Shown here in pieces: positions 1-10,461 of a stretch of DNA of 39,266 nt. The notes beneath the pieces were generated by a model. That model saw only the letters and a list, made by a program, of their open reading frames with translations. It was not told where the DNA came from and made no database searches. The stretch's first letter is position 1, and every line of letters begins with the position of its first letter. Source of the stretch: Helicobacter anseris (GTDB lineage: Bacteria; Campylobacterota; Campylobacteria; Campylobacterales; Helicobacteraceae); contig JXTW01000005.1 of the NCBI GenBank assembly GCA_004368235.1, positions 13,662 through 52,927 on the forward strand. The letters run 5' to 3'. The position numbers were made by a program, and so were the translations under genes.

Positions 1-3
1 ATT

Positions 4-30
4 GTTATTGCAAACGCAGCAAAGCAATCT
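4..30 (+). repeat. degenerate TCATTGCGAG-type repeat copy 1
   Basis: The stretch starts with GTTATTGC and ends with AAAGCAATCT. It matches the better preserved copies at 127-155 and 498-533 at both ends, with several substitutions. I infer that it belongs to the same family. Confidence 0.5.
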
Positions 31-50
31 AGTAAGAAACATTAAGAGAA

Positions 51-82
51 TTGCTACGAAGTCCATAAGGATTTCGTAGCAA
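51..82. repeat. short perfect hairpin
   Basis: TTGCTACGAA at 51-60 is the exact reverse complement of TTCGTAGCAA at 73-82, with a 12-nt loop. It lies between two TCATTGCGAG-type repeat copies and shares the GCAATGA end with them, so it may be another remnant of the same element. No run of T follows it closely enough to make it a convincing terminator. Confidence 0.6.
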
Positions 83-126
83 TGATATGGCTTTTTATTA
101 TTGCAAGAGAGCAAAACGCTACCCCC

Positions 127-155
127 TGTCATTGCGAGCAATAACAAAGCAATCT
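127..155 (+). repeat. TCATTGCGAG-type repeat copy 2
   Basis: It starts with TGTCATTGCGAG and ends with AAAGCAATCT, a short copy of the element seen complete at 498-533. Similar sequences are scattered in many bacterial genomes as non-coding repeats; this is general knowledge and not a database match. Confidence 0.65.
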
Positions 156-326
156 GAAACTAAAAACCAAAAAGGTGAAAATAGCAAGAAGAAAGAAAAA
201 CAAAATAGCAGAAATGAAAAATAAGATACTAGAAAAAATAAATAAGTGAAAAAATCAGAAAACGACAATAAAAGGCAGAGTACCAAAAAAGAGAAAAAGC
301 AAAATAATTAAAACTTAAAAACAAAG

Positions 327-389
327 TATCAGCAAAAAATCAAAGCAATAAACTAGCCAAATTCCTTCTCTTGCCATCATTGCAACTTT
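327..389 (+). repeat. duplicated block, copy A
   Basis: This block recurs at 654-714 with only a few changes. Both copies begin TATCAGCAAAAA and end with the shared core TTCTCTTGCCATCATTGCAA plus CTTT. Part of copy A (364-383) also has an inverted partner at 414-433 with one mismatch, so A can form a hairpin that copy B has lost. Confidence 0.75.
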
Positions 390-497
390 AGATTTCCTTT
401 ATTCACGTAGCAAGCAATGATGGTAAGAGAAGGAAAGGCAAGGAAAAATTAGCACCTAGAAAAACAAAGCCTCTCTATCATTATCAAACCTTTTTTC

Positions 498-610
498 TGT
501 CATTGCGAGGGAGTGAAACGACCGAAGCAATCCAGAAAAGTATTAAGAATCTAGATTAAATTAAAAATATGGATTGCCGCGAAAATTTTACAAATTTTCT
601 CGCAATGACA
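498..610. repeat. nested inverted repeat, complete palindromic element
   Basis: TGTCATTGCGAG at 498-509 is the exact reverse complement of CTCGCAATGACA at 599-610. Inside it, GCAATCC at 527-533 pairs with GGATTGC at 571-577. The result is a nested palindrome of 113 bp with an AT-rich centre, like a small MITE or REP-type pair of head-to-head units. There is no coding sequence in it. The element type is inferred from its symmetry. Confidence 0.75.
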
Positions 611-642
611 AATAAGAGCAACATTAATAATTAGAAAAAAAA

Positions 643-652
643 GGGGGGGGGG
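643..652. repeat. G10 homopolymer tract
   Basis: Ten consecutive G follow eight A (635-642). Poly-G tracts of this length are the classic slipped-strand phase-variation sites of Campylobacterota. Here the tract is intergenic, about 95 bp beyond the 3' end of the acetyltransferase gene, so any effect would be on an unseen transcript or on nothing. Confidence 0.8.
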
Positions 653-653
653 A

Positions 654-714
654 TATCAGCAAAAATAAAGCAATAAGCTAGCTAAATCCCTTCTCTTGCC
701 ATCATTGCAACTTT
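654..714 (+). repeat. duplicated block, copy B
   Basis: This is the second copy of the block at 327-389. It lies directly after the G10 tract and just downstream of the stop codon of the minus-strand acetyltransferase gene. The similarity is plain by eye (about nine in ten bases). The origin is probably a local duplication or two insertions of the same element. Confidence 0.75.
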
Positions 715-745
715 TGGTTTTACCCATATTCTAAAACTCAAATCC

Positions 746-1207
746 TCACTTAGTTTTTGCTAAACTCCGAATCTTTTTTGCTGGGTTGCCCGCATAAAAT
801 CCAGATTCCACAATATCCTTAGTAACCACACTTCCCGCACCTATAATCACATTATCACAGATCCTAACAGGCATAATCGTGGCATTAGTACCGATTAAAA
901 CCCTATTGCCAATAAATGTACCTCTCCACTCTGTTTTTTTAGCCAGACTTCCTTTTTTAAAGTCATCATTTACAAACTTCACCCCATGACCGATAAAGCA
1001 ATCCTCCCCAATCTCTACTAAGGAGCAAATAAAACTATGGCTTTGTACTCTTGTACGCGCACCAATTCTTACATCACATTGCACCTCTACAAAAGGACCT
1101 ATAAATACATCCTCACAAAGCTCACAGCCATAAAGATTGCTAGGCATCATAATGCAAACGCTATCTGGTGCTTTTATGTTACAAATCCCTGATTGTTTTA
1201 TCTGCAT
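746..1207 (-). CDS. hexapeptide-repeat sugar N-acetyltransferase (WbpD/WlbB/FdtC type)
   Basis: This is a 153-residue left-handed beta-helix acyltransferase that uses acetyl-CoA to N-acetylate an amino group on a nucleotide-linked sugar, in the cytoplasm. Hexapeptide repeats run through the chain (IGPFVEV, IGARTRV, IGEDCFI, IGNRVLI, ICDNVII), and the C-terminal signature GAGSVVTKD...GNPAKKIR is typical of the family. The GHGVKFVND stretch resembles UDP-3-amino-glucuronate and dTDP-3-amino-hexose acetyltransferases. The start has a good GGAGAAG ribosome site. It follows the methylase gene with one base between them, so it is co-transcribed with it and trpS. No other sugar-biosynthesis gene is adjacent, so the substrate is unknown; surface glycan or flagellin glycosylation is a guess. 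Confidence 0.8.
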   Translation of the reverse strand: MQIKQSGICNIKAPDSVCIMMPSNLYGCELCEDVFIGPFVEVQCDVRIGARTRVQSHSFICSLVEIGEDCFIGHGVKFVNDDFKKGSLAKKTEWRGTFIGNRVLIGTNATIMPVRICDNVIIGAGSVVTKDIVESGFYAGNPAKKIRSLAKTK

Positions 1208-1208
1208 A

Positions 1209-2849
1209 CTACTTCTCCAAAGTTTTTAATTTTAAAATCTCATCTTCTAGTTGGCACATCCTCTCACTAAGATCTAAAATCCTATCCATCAAATCTATAG
1301 GTAGCTTATCTGGCAAACCCAGTCTCATCAAGCGATCTAAATCCAAAATCCCACCCTTTTCATAAATCTGCCTTAATGCCTCTTCACCCTTATGGCTAAA
1401 AAAATAACAATAAAGCCCTATGCTTTTTTGATAATCATCACAACGCAAAACCACTAACCCTCCATTAGCCACACATCTATCTTTAATATCCCCTAAAATA
1501 GCCACCTTTGGACAGATACCTCTTAAAGGCAATAAAATATCATAAGGGCGCAAAGCATACTTAATAATTTTTTTAAAATTCCCCTTACTTCTCTTATTTT
1601 CAAACTCTGTGCTATAGCCTAATGCCTTAAAATCTGCTACCCCCACATCATAAAAATCTATATCCACATCAAAACTTCCACCATAAACCCTCTGCCCTCT
1701 GATTAATCTAAACCCTTCTTTTTTTAGCGTTTTTGTTGTGCTTTTATCTGCGTTTTCTAAAATACTACTTGCACGCAAATCTTTTGAAGAATCTAAGTTT
1801 TTTAAAGATGTAAGACGAGAATAGCGCGTTACTTTACGCTTTTTAAATATATCTAGCAACTCATCAAGATGGGTTAGGCGATTATATTTCCCATCCCTGT
1901 GATAAAAATATTCATCATTAGCATTAATATGTAGGATCTCCCTGCTATTTGGCGCTATAACAATAATAGAAAAATCATGATTTTGCAGGGGAAAAATATT
2001 TTTAGGCAACTCAATAATAGCAGAAATAAGATGAGCCTCACAGAGCATTTGACGCACTTTAGCTTCATTAGAGTTTTTTTGCAAAACCTGATTGCGCACG
2101 ATAAAAACCCCACGATCTTTTAAATGCGAAAGAGAATGAATCAAAAATACCAACTCTGGATAACGTTTTGCCAAAGCTGGTGTAAGCGCGAAACGCGCAT
2201 CTTTTTTCAGAAACTCAACACCCATATGCGCATACATAGGAGGATTACACAAAATTTTATCAAACTTCATAAACCCATGTTTATTCACAAAACTAGGGGA
2301 TTTTAATAAATCATTAACACATAGCTCCTCTACTCTAATCTCACATAATCGCACAATAAGTTTTGCAATCAATGCTAATCTATAATCTAGCTCTTCGCCA
2401 AAAAGCTTGATTTTTGGCATTTGAGTTAAAAAAACACTCCCCATTCCATAGCATGGATTATATAAACTCTCTCCATCTTTTAAATCCAAAATACCTATTA
2501 ATAAGCAGTTGATCTCCATAGGTGTAGAATAGTCATAAAGCTTATTATGCGTCTTTTGTTGAGTGATGATATGAAAAAACTCTTCAATCACTTCGCCTCT
2601 TAGCTCATTTTGTGATAAAAATTTTAAAACCTTATTGGTGCGTAAATTTTTAAGTAAAGGATCTTCAATCACCATATTTTTAGCATAAAGGAAAAAACTA
2701 TCCTCATCCTTACTATTAAAAATATCAGGATAGTTTTTGCAAACTAAAAGCACTTCTAATAATGCCTGCAAGGAATCAAAAATATCTAAGCAATATTTTT
2801 TGATATATTCAAAGCAAGCCAGCAGATTTTTCACTTCTATCTTTTGCAT
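1209..2849 (-). CDS. type I-like N6-adenine DNA methylase fused to a target-recognition domain
   Basis: This 546-residue protein looks like HsdM joined to half an HsdS. Residues 1-95 resemble an HsdM helical N-terminus, and the DYSTPMEIN stretch at about 106-114 matches the TPxxV region before the methylase core. The AdoMet motif I region is YNPCYGMGSVFL (130-141) and the catalytic motif IV is NPPM (202-205). From about 380 the chain changes to an S-subunit-like recognition domain (RPYDILLPLRG...KVAILGD, then IYEKGGILDLDRLMRLGLP) and ends in a coiled coil. Both catalytic motifs are altered: D is N in motif I, and the aromatic after NPP is M. It may be weakly active, inactive or specialised. 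No restriction subunit is present. An AGAGG site precedes the ATG, 10 bp after trpS. Confidence 0.75.
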   Translation of the reverse strand: MQKIEVKNLLACFEYIKKYCLDIFDSLQALLEVLLVCKNYPDIFNSKDEDSFFLYAKNMVIEDPLLKNLRTNKVLKFLSQNELRGEVIEEFFHIITQQKTHNKLYDYSTPMEINCLLIGILDLKDGESLYNPCYGMGSVFLTQMPKIKLFGEELDYRLALIAKLIVRLCEIRVEELCVNDLLKSPSFVNKHGFMKFDKILCNPPMYAHMGVEFLKKDARFALTPALAKRYPELVFLIHSLSHLKDRGVFIVRNQVLQKNSNEAKVRQMLCEAHLISAIIELPKNIFPLQNHDFSIIVIAPNSREILHINANDEYFYHRDGKYNRLTHLDELLDIFKKRKVTRYSRLTSLKNLDSSKDLRASSILENADKSTTKTLKKEGFRLIRGQRVYGGSFDVDIDFYDVGVADFKALGYSTEFENKRSKGNFKKIIKYALRPYDILLPLRGICPKVAILGDIKDRCVANGGLVVLRCDDYQKSIGLYCYFFSHKGEEALRQIYEKGGILDLDRLMRLGLPDKLPIDLMDRILDLSERMCQLEDEILKLKTLEK

Positions 2850-2859
2850 CTTTGCCTCT

Positions 2860-3840
2860 TTATACTAGTCCGATACGATCTTTAACTTCCCTATAAGTTT
2901 TTGCAGCTATTTCTCTAGCCCTAAAAGCACCATCTTTTAGCACATCCATCACATAGGACCTATCATTTTTTAGCTGTTGTATTCTCTCTTGTATAGGACG
3001 CAAAGATTCTATAACAATCTCTGCTACCTCTCTTTTTAAATCGCCATATCCCTTATTAGCAAAATGCTTCTCAATCTCATCCTTACTCTTTTTAGAAAAT
3101 GCCTCATAAATTCCCAGTAAATTATAAATGCCTGCACGATTTTTATCAAAAGCAATCACGCCTTGACTATCAGTAGTGGCTTTTTTAAATTTTTTCATAA
3201 TCTCATCAGCACTATCTTGCAAAAATATCGCATGATTTGCACCATTTGCAGATTTGCTCATTTTAGTTTCTGGATTATCTAAGCCCATAACTCTAGCACC
3301 TATAGGCGGTATTAATGCTTCTGGTATCTTAAAGCACTCACCAAAATCCCGATTAAATCTTTCAGCAACATTCCTTGTTAGCTCTAAATGCTGCTTTTGA
3401 TCCTCTCCTACAGGGACAAGTTCAGCTTGATAAAGCAAAATATCAGCTGCCATCAAAGCAGGATAGTTAAATAAGCCTACATTGATATTTTTAGGATTTT
3501 TTTGTGACTTATCTTTAAATTGAGTCATACGACTCATCTCTCCCATCGCAATATTACAATCCAAAATCCAAGATAAAGCTGTATGCTCATCTATCTCACT
3601 CTGGATAAAAAGATGGGATTTCTTCGGGTCTATCCCACAAGCTAATAAAATCATAGCTAACTCATAAGTTTTCTCTCTAAGCGTATCTGGGTTTTGAGCT
3701 ATGGTAATAGCATGAGAATTAACAATGCAAAAAATATTTTCATAATCCTGCTGATAGGCTACCCAGTTTTTCACAGCACCTAAATAATTTCCTAGATGGA
3801 TAGCGCCTGTTGGCTGAATTCCAGAAAATACACGCTTCAT
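2860..3840 (-). CDS. trpS: tryptophanyl-tRNA synthetase
   Basis: This class I aminoacyl-tRNA synthetase charges tRNA-Trp with tryptophan in the cytoplasm. The HIGH-type motif is TGAIHLGN (residues 11-18) and the KMSKS motif is intact in [14 protein letters not shown]. The 326-residue length is normal for Helicobacter TrpS. I chose the ATG at 3840 (MKRVFSGI) because GGAGG at 3846-3850 lies five bases before it; a TTG four codons upstream overlaps that ribosome site. It is divergent from secG and heads an operon with the methylase and the acetyltransferase. Confidence 0.95.
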   Translation of the reverse strand: MKRVFSGIQPTGAIHLGNYLGAVKNWVAYQQDYENIFCIVNSHAITIAQNPDTLREKTYELAMILLACGIDPKKSHLFIQSEIDEHTALSWILDCNIAMGEMSRMTQFKDKSQKNPKNINVGLFNYPALMAADILLYQAELVPVGEDQKQHLELTRNVAERFNRDFGECFKIPEALIPPIGARVMGLDNPETKMSKSANGANHAIFLQDSADEIMKKFKKATTDSQGVIAFDKNRAGIYNLLGIYEAFSKKSKDEIEKHFANKGYGDLKREVAEIVIESLRPIQERIQQLKNDRSYVMDVLKDGAFRAREIAAKTYREVKDRIGLV

Positions 3841-3864
3841 TATAGCCTCCAAATTTTTATTGAA

Positions 3865-3870
3865 ATTATA
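3865..3870 (-). promoter_or_regulatory. -10 element for trpS operon
   Basis: TATAAT on the minus strand, about 25 bases before the trpS ATG. Helicobacter sigma-80 promoters are recognised mainly by this hexamer, with little -35 conservation. Confidence 0.6.
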
Positions 3871-3910
3871 ACCAACTATAAAATTTTACTAAAGCTTAGA
3901 GTTTTTTTGA

Positions 3911-3916
3911 TAAAAT
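3911..3916 (+). promoter_or_regulatory. -10 element for secG operon
   Basis: TGATAAAAT places an extended -10 (TAAAAT) 35 bases before the secG ATG, back to back with the trpS promoter. It would drive secG-frr-pyrE and the RDD gene. Confidence 0.5.
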
Positions 3917-3951
3917 ATAAGGATATTAATTGTGAATTTTGGGGTATTGAT

Positions 3952-4290
3952 ATGATTAGCACTCTTTTTATTTTTCAAATTATTCTTGCTATCTTGATTC
4001 TTATTGTCGTATTAATGCAAAAAAGCTCTAGTATTGGTCTTGGCGTTTATAATAGCAGCAATGATTCTGTCTTTGGTGCTAAAGGTCCAGCTGGCTTTAT
4101 GGCTAAGCTTACCCTATTCTTAGGGGCACTTTTTTTAATTAATACCATTTCTTTAGGCTATCTTTATAATAAGGACAATAAACGCAGTGTGATTAATACT
4201 AAAACTCTGCAAGGGCTAGAAAATAAGCAAGAAAACAAACTCCATATCCCAGCTGTGCCTCAAGCTCCACTACTTCAAAAAAAGGATTAA
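3952..4290 (+). CDS. secG: protein translocase subunit SecG
   Basis: This 112-residue inner-membrane protein assists SecYE/SecA export. It has two membrane helices (about residues 2-22 and 49-70) linked by the conserved [25 protein letters not shown] loop region, which matches the SecG G-x-G-x-x family loop. The C-terminal tail is polar, lysine- and glutamine-rich, and longer than in E. coli, as is common in Campylobacterota. The start MISTLFIF is preceded by GGGG at 3941-3944; a longer upstream frame lacks membrane character and overlaps trpS. frr follows after 4 bp. Confidence 0.93.
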   Translation: MISTLFIFQIILAILILIVVLMQKSSSIGLGVYNSSNDSVFGAKGPAGFMAKLTLFLGALFLINTISLGYLYNKDNKRSVINTKTLQGLENKQENKLHIPAVPQAPLLQKKD

Positions 4291-4294
4291 AATA

Positions 4295-4852
4295 ATGTTG
4301 CAAGAAATTTATGATCACACTAAAACCCATATGGAAAAAAGTATTGAGGCTTTACGTCGTGATTTTCTCACATTGCGTAGTGGCAAAGTTTCTGTAAATA
4401 TCTTAGACAATATTAAAGTCGACTACTATGGCACACCCACTCCTTTAAACCAAGTAGGGTCAGTCATAGCTCAAGATGCGACTACATTGGTAGTCACTCC
4501 ATGGGAGAAATCTTTACTCAAAGAAATTGAACGTGCGATACAAGAAGCTAATATCGGTGTTAATCCGAATTCTGATGGTGAGGCTATTAAGCTATTTTTC
4601 CCTCCTATGACACAAGAGCAAAGAAAAGAAATAGCCAAAGAAGCTAAGGCTATGGGAGAAAAAGCTAAAATAGCTATCCGAAATATTAGACAAGATTCTA
4701 ATAATCAAATCAAGAAACTAGAAAAAGATAAATCTATCACAGAGGATGAAGGCAAAAAAGCGCTAGATATGATCCAAAAATTTACTGATGATTTTGCTAA
4801 AAAAATAGAAGAACTAATCAAGCATAAAGAAGATGAAATCCTAAAGGTATGA
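4295..4852 (+). CDS. frr: ribosome recycling factor
   Basis: The 185-residue protein splits post-termination ribosomes together with EF-G. The full-length family pattern is present: the helical N-terminus with [19 protein letters not shown], the central beta domain with [15 protein letters not shown], and the long helices ending in [18 protein letters not shown]. It is co-transcribed with secG upstream and shares an ATGA overlap with pyrE downstream, so translation is probably coupled. Confidence 0.97.
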   Translation: MLQEIYDHTKTHMEKSIEALRRDFLTLRSGKVSVNILDNIKVDYYGTPTPLNQVGSVIAQDATTLVVTPWEKSLLKEIERAIQEANIGVNPNSDGEAIKLFFPPMTQEQRKEIAKEAKAMGEKAKIAIRNIRQDSNNQIKKLEKDKSITEDEGKKALDMIQKFTDDFAKKIEELIKHKEDEILKV

Positions 4853-5472
4853 ATATGAATAGGCTAAATATAGAACAACTCTATAAAGATGCACATGCGC
4901 TATTAAAAGGGCATTTTTTGCTTAGCTCTGGTAATCACTCTGATACCTATCTACAATCAGCACGCGTACTAGAAAATCCAAAAAATGCCCAAATCCTAGC
5001 TAATGCATTAGCAGAGCAAATTCGCATCCATGATCTTAAAATCGATTGTATCTGCTCTCCTGCTTTAGGAGGCATTATTGCTGGATATGAGTTAGCTCGC
5101 GCACTTAATGTACGCTTTATTTTTACAGAGCGAGTAGATGGCAAAATGACTTTGCGCAGAGGTTTTGAGATCAAAGAAAATGAAAGAGTGCTTGTATGTG
5201 AGGATATTATTACCACAGGTGGTTCAGCCCTAGAGGCAGCACGATGCGTAGAAGAACAAAAAGGAAATGTTGTTGCCTATGCTGGATTAGCCAATAGAGG
5301 ATTTTGTCAACGCGTAGGTATGAATAATCCAAAAAAACCTGAATGTAAACTCCCAGATAACATTCCTCTTTTTGCATTAGAAGATTTTATTTTTGCAATG
5401 TATGATCCAAAAGATTGTCCACTATGTCAAAGTGGTTCAGTGGCTATCAAGCCCGGCTCTAGAGGTAACTAA
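4849..5472 (+). CDS. pyrE: orotate phosphoribosyltransferase
   Basis: It converts orotate and PRPP to orotidine 5'-phosphate in pyrimidine synthesis. The PRPP-binding loop is [14 protein letters not shown] (about residues 115-128), preceded by the [15 protein letters not shown] flexible region. The C-terminus has a CPLC motif (CPLCQSG), a feature of the longer epsilonproteobacterial PyrE. The ATG overlaps the frr stop by four bases; a second ATG two codons on could also serve. Length 207 residues. Confidence 0.95.
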   Translation: MNMNRLNIEQLYKDAHALLKGHFLLSSGNHSDTYLQSARVLENPKNAQILANALAEQIRIHDLKIDCICSPALGGIIAGYELARALNVRFIFTERVDGKMTLRRGFEIKENERVLVCEDIITTGGSALEAARCVEEQKGNVVAYAGLANRGFCQRVGMNNPKKPECKLPDNIPLFALEDFIFAMYDPKDCPLCQSGSVAIKPGSRGN

Positions 5473-5485
5473 TCCTCTAAAATTA

Positions 5486-5929
5486 ATGTCAAAAATACAA
5501 AAAACCTCATCTAAAAGTAATCAAATAAGCTCATCAAATCACTTAATTTTTATGCGCTTTAAAGCTTTTGTTACTGATATTTTTATGATCTATACCCCCC
5601 TACTTTATATTATGACCTACATAGTTTTAGGTAGCGCACAAAGCTTTAGAGAAAACCAAAGTGCTATCTTTATTTGTATTTTTCTATATGGTTTTATTTC
5701 ATCAGCTTTTTTTGCTGCAAAATCACAAACACCTGGTTATCGATATATGGGGCTAATTTTGCAAACCAAAGATAATAAAAATCCAACCCTTTTACTAGCT
5801 CTTTTGCGTTTTTTTATCTGGCTTTTATCTATGAGCTTACTTATTGGCTTACTTTTTCCATTTTTTCATCCACAAAAAATAACTCTTCATGATCTGATCT
5901 GTCGCACTAAGGTTTTGAAAAACTCTTAA
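5486..5929 (+). CDS. RDD family membrane protein
   Basis: A small membrane protein of 147 residues with about three membrane helices. The RDD signature is present in altered form: RFKAFVTDIFMIYTP at the first helix and TPGYRYMGLIL, then LHDLICRTKVL at the end. RDD proteins have no single agreed function; some act in ion transport. I chose ATG 5486 rather than an earlier start at 5393 inside pyrE, because the upstream residues lack family character. In H. pylori a homologous gene follows pyrE. Confidence 0.8.
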   Translation: MSKIQKTSSKSNQISSSNHLIFMRFKAFVTDIFMIYTPLLYIMTYIVLGSAQSFRENQSAIFICIFLYGFISSAFFAAKSQTPGYRYMGLILQTKDNKNPTLLLALLRFFIWLLSMSLLIGLLFPFFHPQKITLHDLICRTKVLKNS

Positions 5930-5959
5930 AATTTAAAGTATTTTTTATTCGTATTTTGC

Positions 5960-6002
5960 TAGAATTGCAGTATCTATATTATTTTAAGAAAATTTAGAGG
6001 GA
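5960..6002 (+). promoter_or_regulatory. -10 and ribosome site for atpB
   Basis: TGCTAGAAT gives an extended -10 (TAGAAT, 5960-5965), and AGAGGGA at 5996-6002 is a strong ribosome site five bases before the atpB ATG. This suggests atpB has its own promoter and does not depend on the RDD gene. Confidence 0.55.
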
Positions 6003-6007
6003 ATTTT

Positions 6008-6697
6008 ATGGAATTAGAAAATCGCCTTTTTACTTTCACTGGACTGATTAATCATAATCATGATTTTATTATTGGTTTTTATACTGTATTTTGCGCATTT
6101 GTTGCTATTTTTATATCACGTTTAGCTACACGAAAAATGCAAATTATTCCTGCGGGATTGCAAAATGTTTATGAAGTTGTCATTTCTGGGATCTTATATA
6201 TTGCTAAAGATGTAATTGGTGAACAATATGCTAGAAAGTATTTCCCTTTAGCTGGATCAATTGCTATTTTCATTTTCTTTTGCAATATGATTGGTATGAT
6301 TCCTGGATTTGAAGCCCCTACTTCAAGCTGGAATTTTACACTTGTACTTGCCTTAATCGTTTTTATTTTCTATCACTTTGAAGGAATCAAAGCTCAAGGA
6401 TTTTTCAAATATTTTGCTCACTTTATGGGACCTATGAAGATTTTAGCACCTCTTATGTTCCCTATTGAAATCATTTCTCATTTCTCTCGCATCATTTCTC
6501 TAACCTTTCGCCTTTTTGGTAATATTAAAGGTGATGATATGTTCTTGCTTGTTATGCTGATGCTAGTACCATGGTTTGTACCCATTGCTCCATTTATTGT
6601 CTTACTTTTTATGGGCATTTTACAAGCTTTTGTATTTATGATACTAACCTATGTTTATCTTGCCGGTGCGATCTTGGTTGATGAGGAAGGGCACTAA
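6008..6697 (+). CDS. atpB: F0F1 ATP synthase subunit a
   Basis: A 229-residue integral membrane subunit that forms the proton half-channels against the c-ring. The essential arginine is R168 in [10 protein letters not shown], and the last helix has the conserved [11 protein letters not shown]. Five to six membrane helices are visible. As in other Helicobacter it stands away from the main atp operon (no other ATP synthase gene is in the window). It is followed after 6 bp by murI. Confidence 0.96.
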   Translation: MELENRLFTFTGLINHNHDFIIGFYTVFCAFVAIFISRLATRKMQIIPAGLQNVYEVVISGILYIAKDVIGEQYARKYFPLAGSIAIFIFFCNMIGMIPGFEAPTSSWNFTLVLALIVFIFYHFEGIKAQGFFKYFAHFMGPMKILAPLMFPIEIISHFSRIISLTFRLFGNIKGDDMFLLVMLMLVPWFVPIAPFIVLLFMGILQAFVFMILTYVYLAGAILVDEEGH

Positions 6698-6703
6698 TTC
6701 TTA

Positions 6704-7450
6704 ATGCGCCTAGGAGTTTTTGATAGCGGATCTGGCGGACTTTCTGTTTTAAAAAGTATTTATGAAGCTAAACTCTTTTCTGATATTATCTATTATGGTG
6801 ATATGGCGCGTCTACCCTATGGTAGCAAAGATAAAGAAAGTATTATTCAATTTTGTATTGAGGCACTTGAGTTTTTTAAATCTCAAAAAATAGACCTACT
6901 TATCATAGCCTGCAACACAGCATCTGCCCATGCACTTAGCACACTCCAAAAACTTGCAAGCTTTCCTGTAATTGGTGTTATAGAATCTGGCATCTTAGCT
7001 ACGCAAAAAAAACTTCCTGATCTCAATTCTAAACTTCTTGTTATTGCAACAAAAGCTACTATTGCCTCTAATGAATATCAAAATCGTCTACAAGCTCTTG
7101 GCTATCGTCATATCAGTGCTATTGCCACGCCCCTTTTTGTACCCCTAGTAGAAGAAAATATTTTTGATGGTGAAATTGTGCAATCATGTATGCATCACTA
7201 TTTTAAACCACTGGATTTTAACCCAGATGGGATTATTTTAGGCTGCACACATTTTCCCCTTTTATCTCAAGCTATCTCTAGCTACTTTAATAATCAAAGC
7301 CTATTAATTCATTCAGGCGAAGCTATATTAGATTATATTAAACTACACTTCCCTACATTAAAAAGCAATCACACAGAACTATCTTTTTATGCTAGTAGCG
7401 ATTTACAATCCCTAAAAAACACGGCTAGATTCTGGCTTAATCTTCCCTAA
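6704..7450 (+). CDS. murI: glutamate racemase
   Basis: It makes D-glutamate from L-glutamate for peptidoglycan. The two catalytic cysteines are C70 (IIACNTASA) and C181 (LGCTHFPLL), and the N-terminal GVFDSGSGGLSVL and YYGDMARLPYG motifs are intact. It has 248 residues, a normal length. It lies 6 bp after atpB and is probably co-transcribed. Confidence 0.96.
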   Translation: MRLGVFDSGSGGLSVLKSIYEAKLFSDIIYYGDMARLPYGSKDKESIIQFCIEALEFFKSQKIDLLIIACNTASAHALSTLQKLASFPVIGVIESGILATQKKLPDLNSKLLVIATKATIASNEYQNRLQALGYRHISAIATPLFVPLVEENIFDGEIVQSCMHHYFKPLDFNPDGIILGCTHFPLLSQAISSYFNNQSLLIHSGEAILDYIKLHFPTLKSNHTELSFYASSDLQSLKNTARFWLNLP

Positions 7451-7488
7451 AATTTCCATTCAAACACTTTCTCTTAACATTTTTGCAT

Positions 7489-7530
7489 TATAATTTAAAA
7501 ATTTACCTTAAAAACTGGGTATTCAAAGGG
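7489..7530 (+). promoter_or_regulatory. -10 and ribosome site for gatA
   Basis: TATAAT at 7489-7494 after TGCAT, and AAAGGG at 7525-7530 before the gatA ATG at 7536. This is a likely sigma-80 promoter for gatA-guaB. Confidence 0.6.
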
Positions 7531-7535
7531 AAAAA

Positions 7536-10353
<2,818 letters not shown>

Positions 10354-10367
10354 GCATCTACCTAAGT

Positions 10368-10404
10368 AGAGATACTGAATACTTTTATTATTCAAGTTAT
10401 CTCT
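10368..10404 (+). terminator. possible terminator after guaB
   Basis: AGAGATA (10368-10374) pairs with TATCTCT (10398-10404), and TGAAT (10376-10380) with ATTCA (10390-10394), giving an interrupted hairpin. The following run of T is weak. Confidence 0.4.
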
Positions 10405-10433
10405 TATTTAAATTCAAAGCTCTTAATTTGTTT

Positions 10434-10455
10434 TATAATATATAAAAAAATAAGG
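10434..10455 (+). promoter_or_regulatory. -10 and ribosome site for the DMT-DUF2147-oxidoreductase operon
   Basis: TATAAT at 10434-10439 and AAGG at 10452-10455 precede the ATG at 10462. The leader would be very short. Confidence 0.5.
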
Positions 10456-10461
10456 TCTAGT

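Larger units (their letters stand above)
1..745. other. gene-free, repeat-rich interval
   Basis: No reading frame here looks like a gene on either strand. The interval holds at least four copies or half-copies of a palindromic element with ends like TGTCATTGCGAG and GCAATCC, a short perfect hairpin at 51-82, a strongly purine-rich stretch at about 160-330, a duplicated block (327-389 and 654-714) and a G10 tract at 643-652. It lies downstream of the minus-strand operon that ends at 746. It could be a decayed gene or a landing site for small repeats. I cannot tell what lies to its left because the window starts inside it. Confidence 0.7.

Noticed and set aside
1-745. Possible CRISPR array or insertion sequence
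   Set aside because: The repeats are few, differ in length and orientation and have no regular spacers; no transposase frame is present.
5393-5485. N-terminal extension of the RDD protein
   Set aside because: It overlaps the end of pyrE in another frame and lacks family features; the ATG at 5486 gives the usual length.
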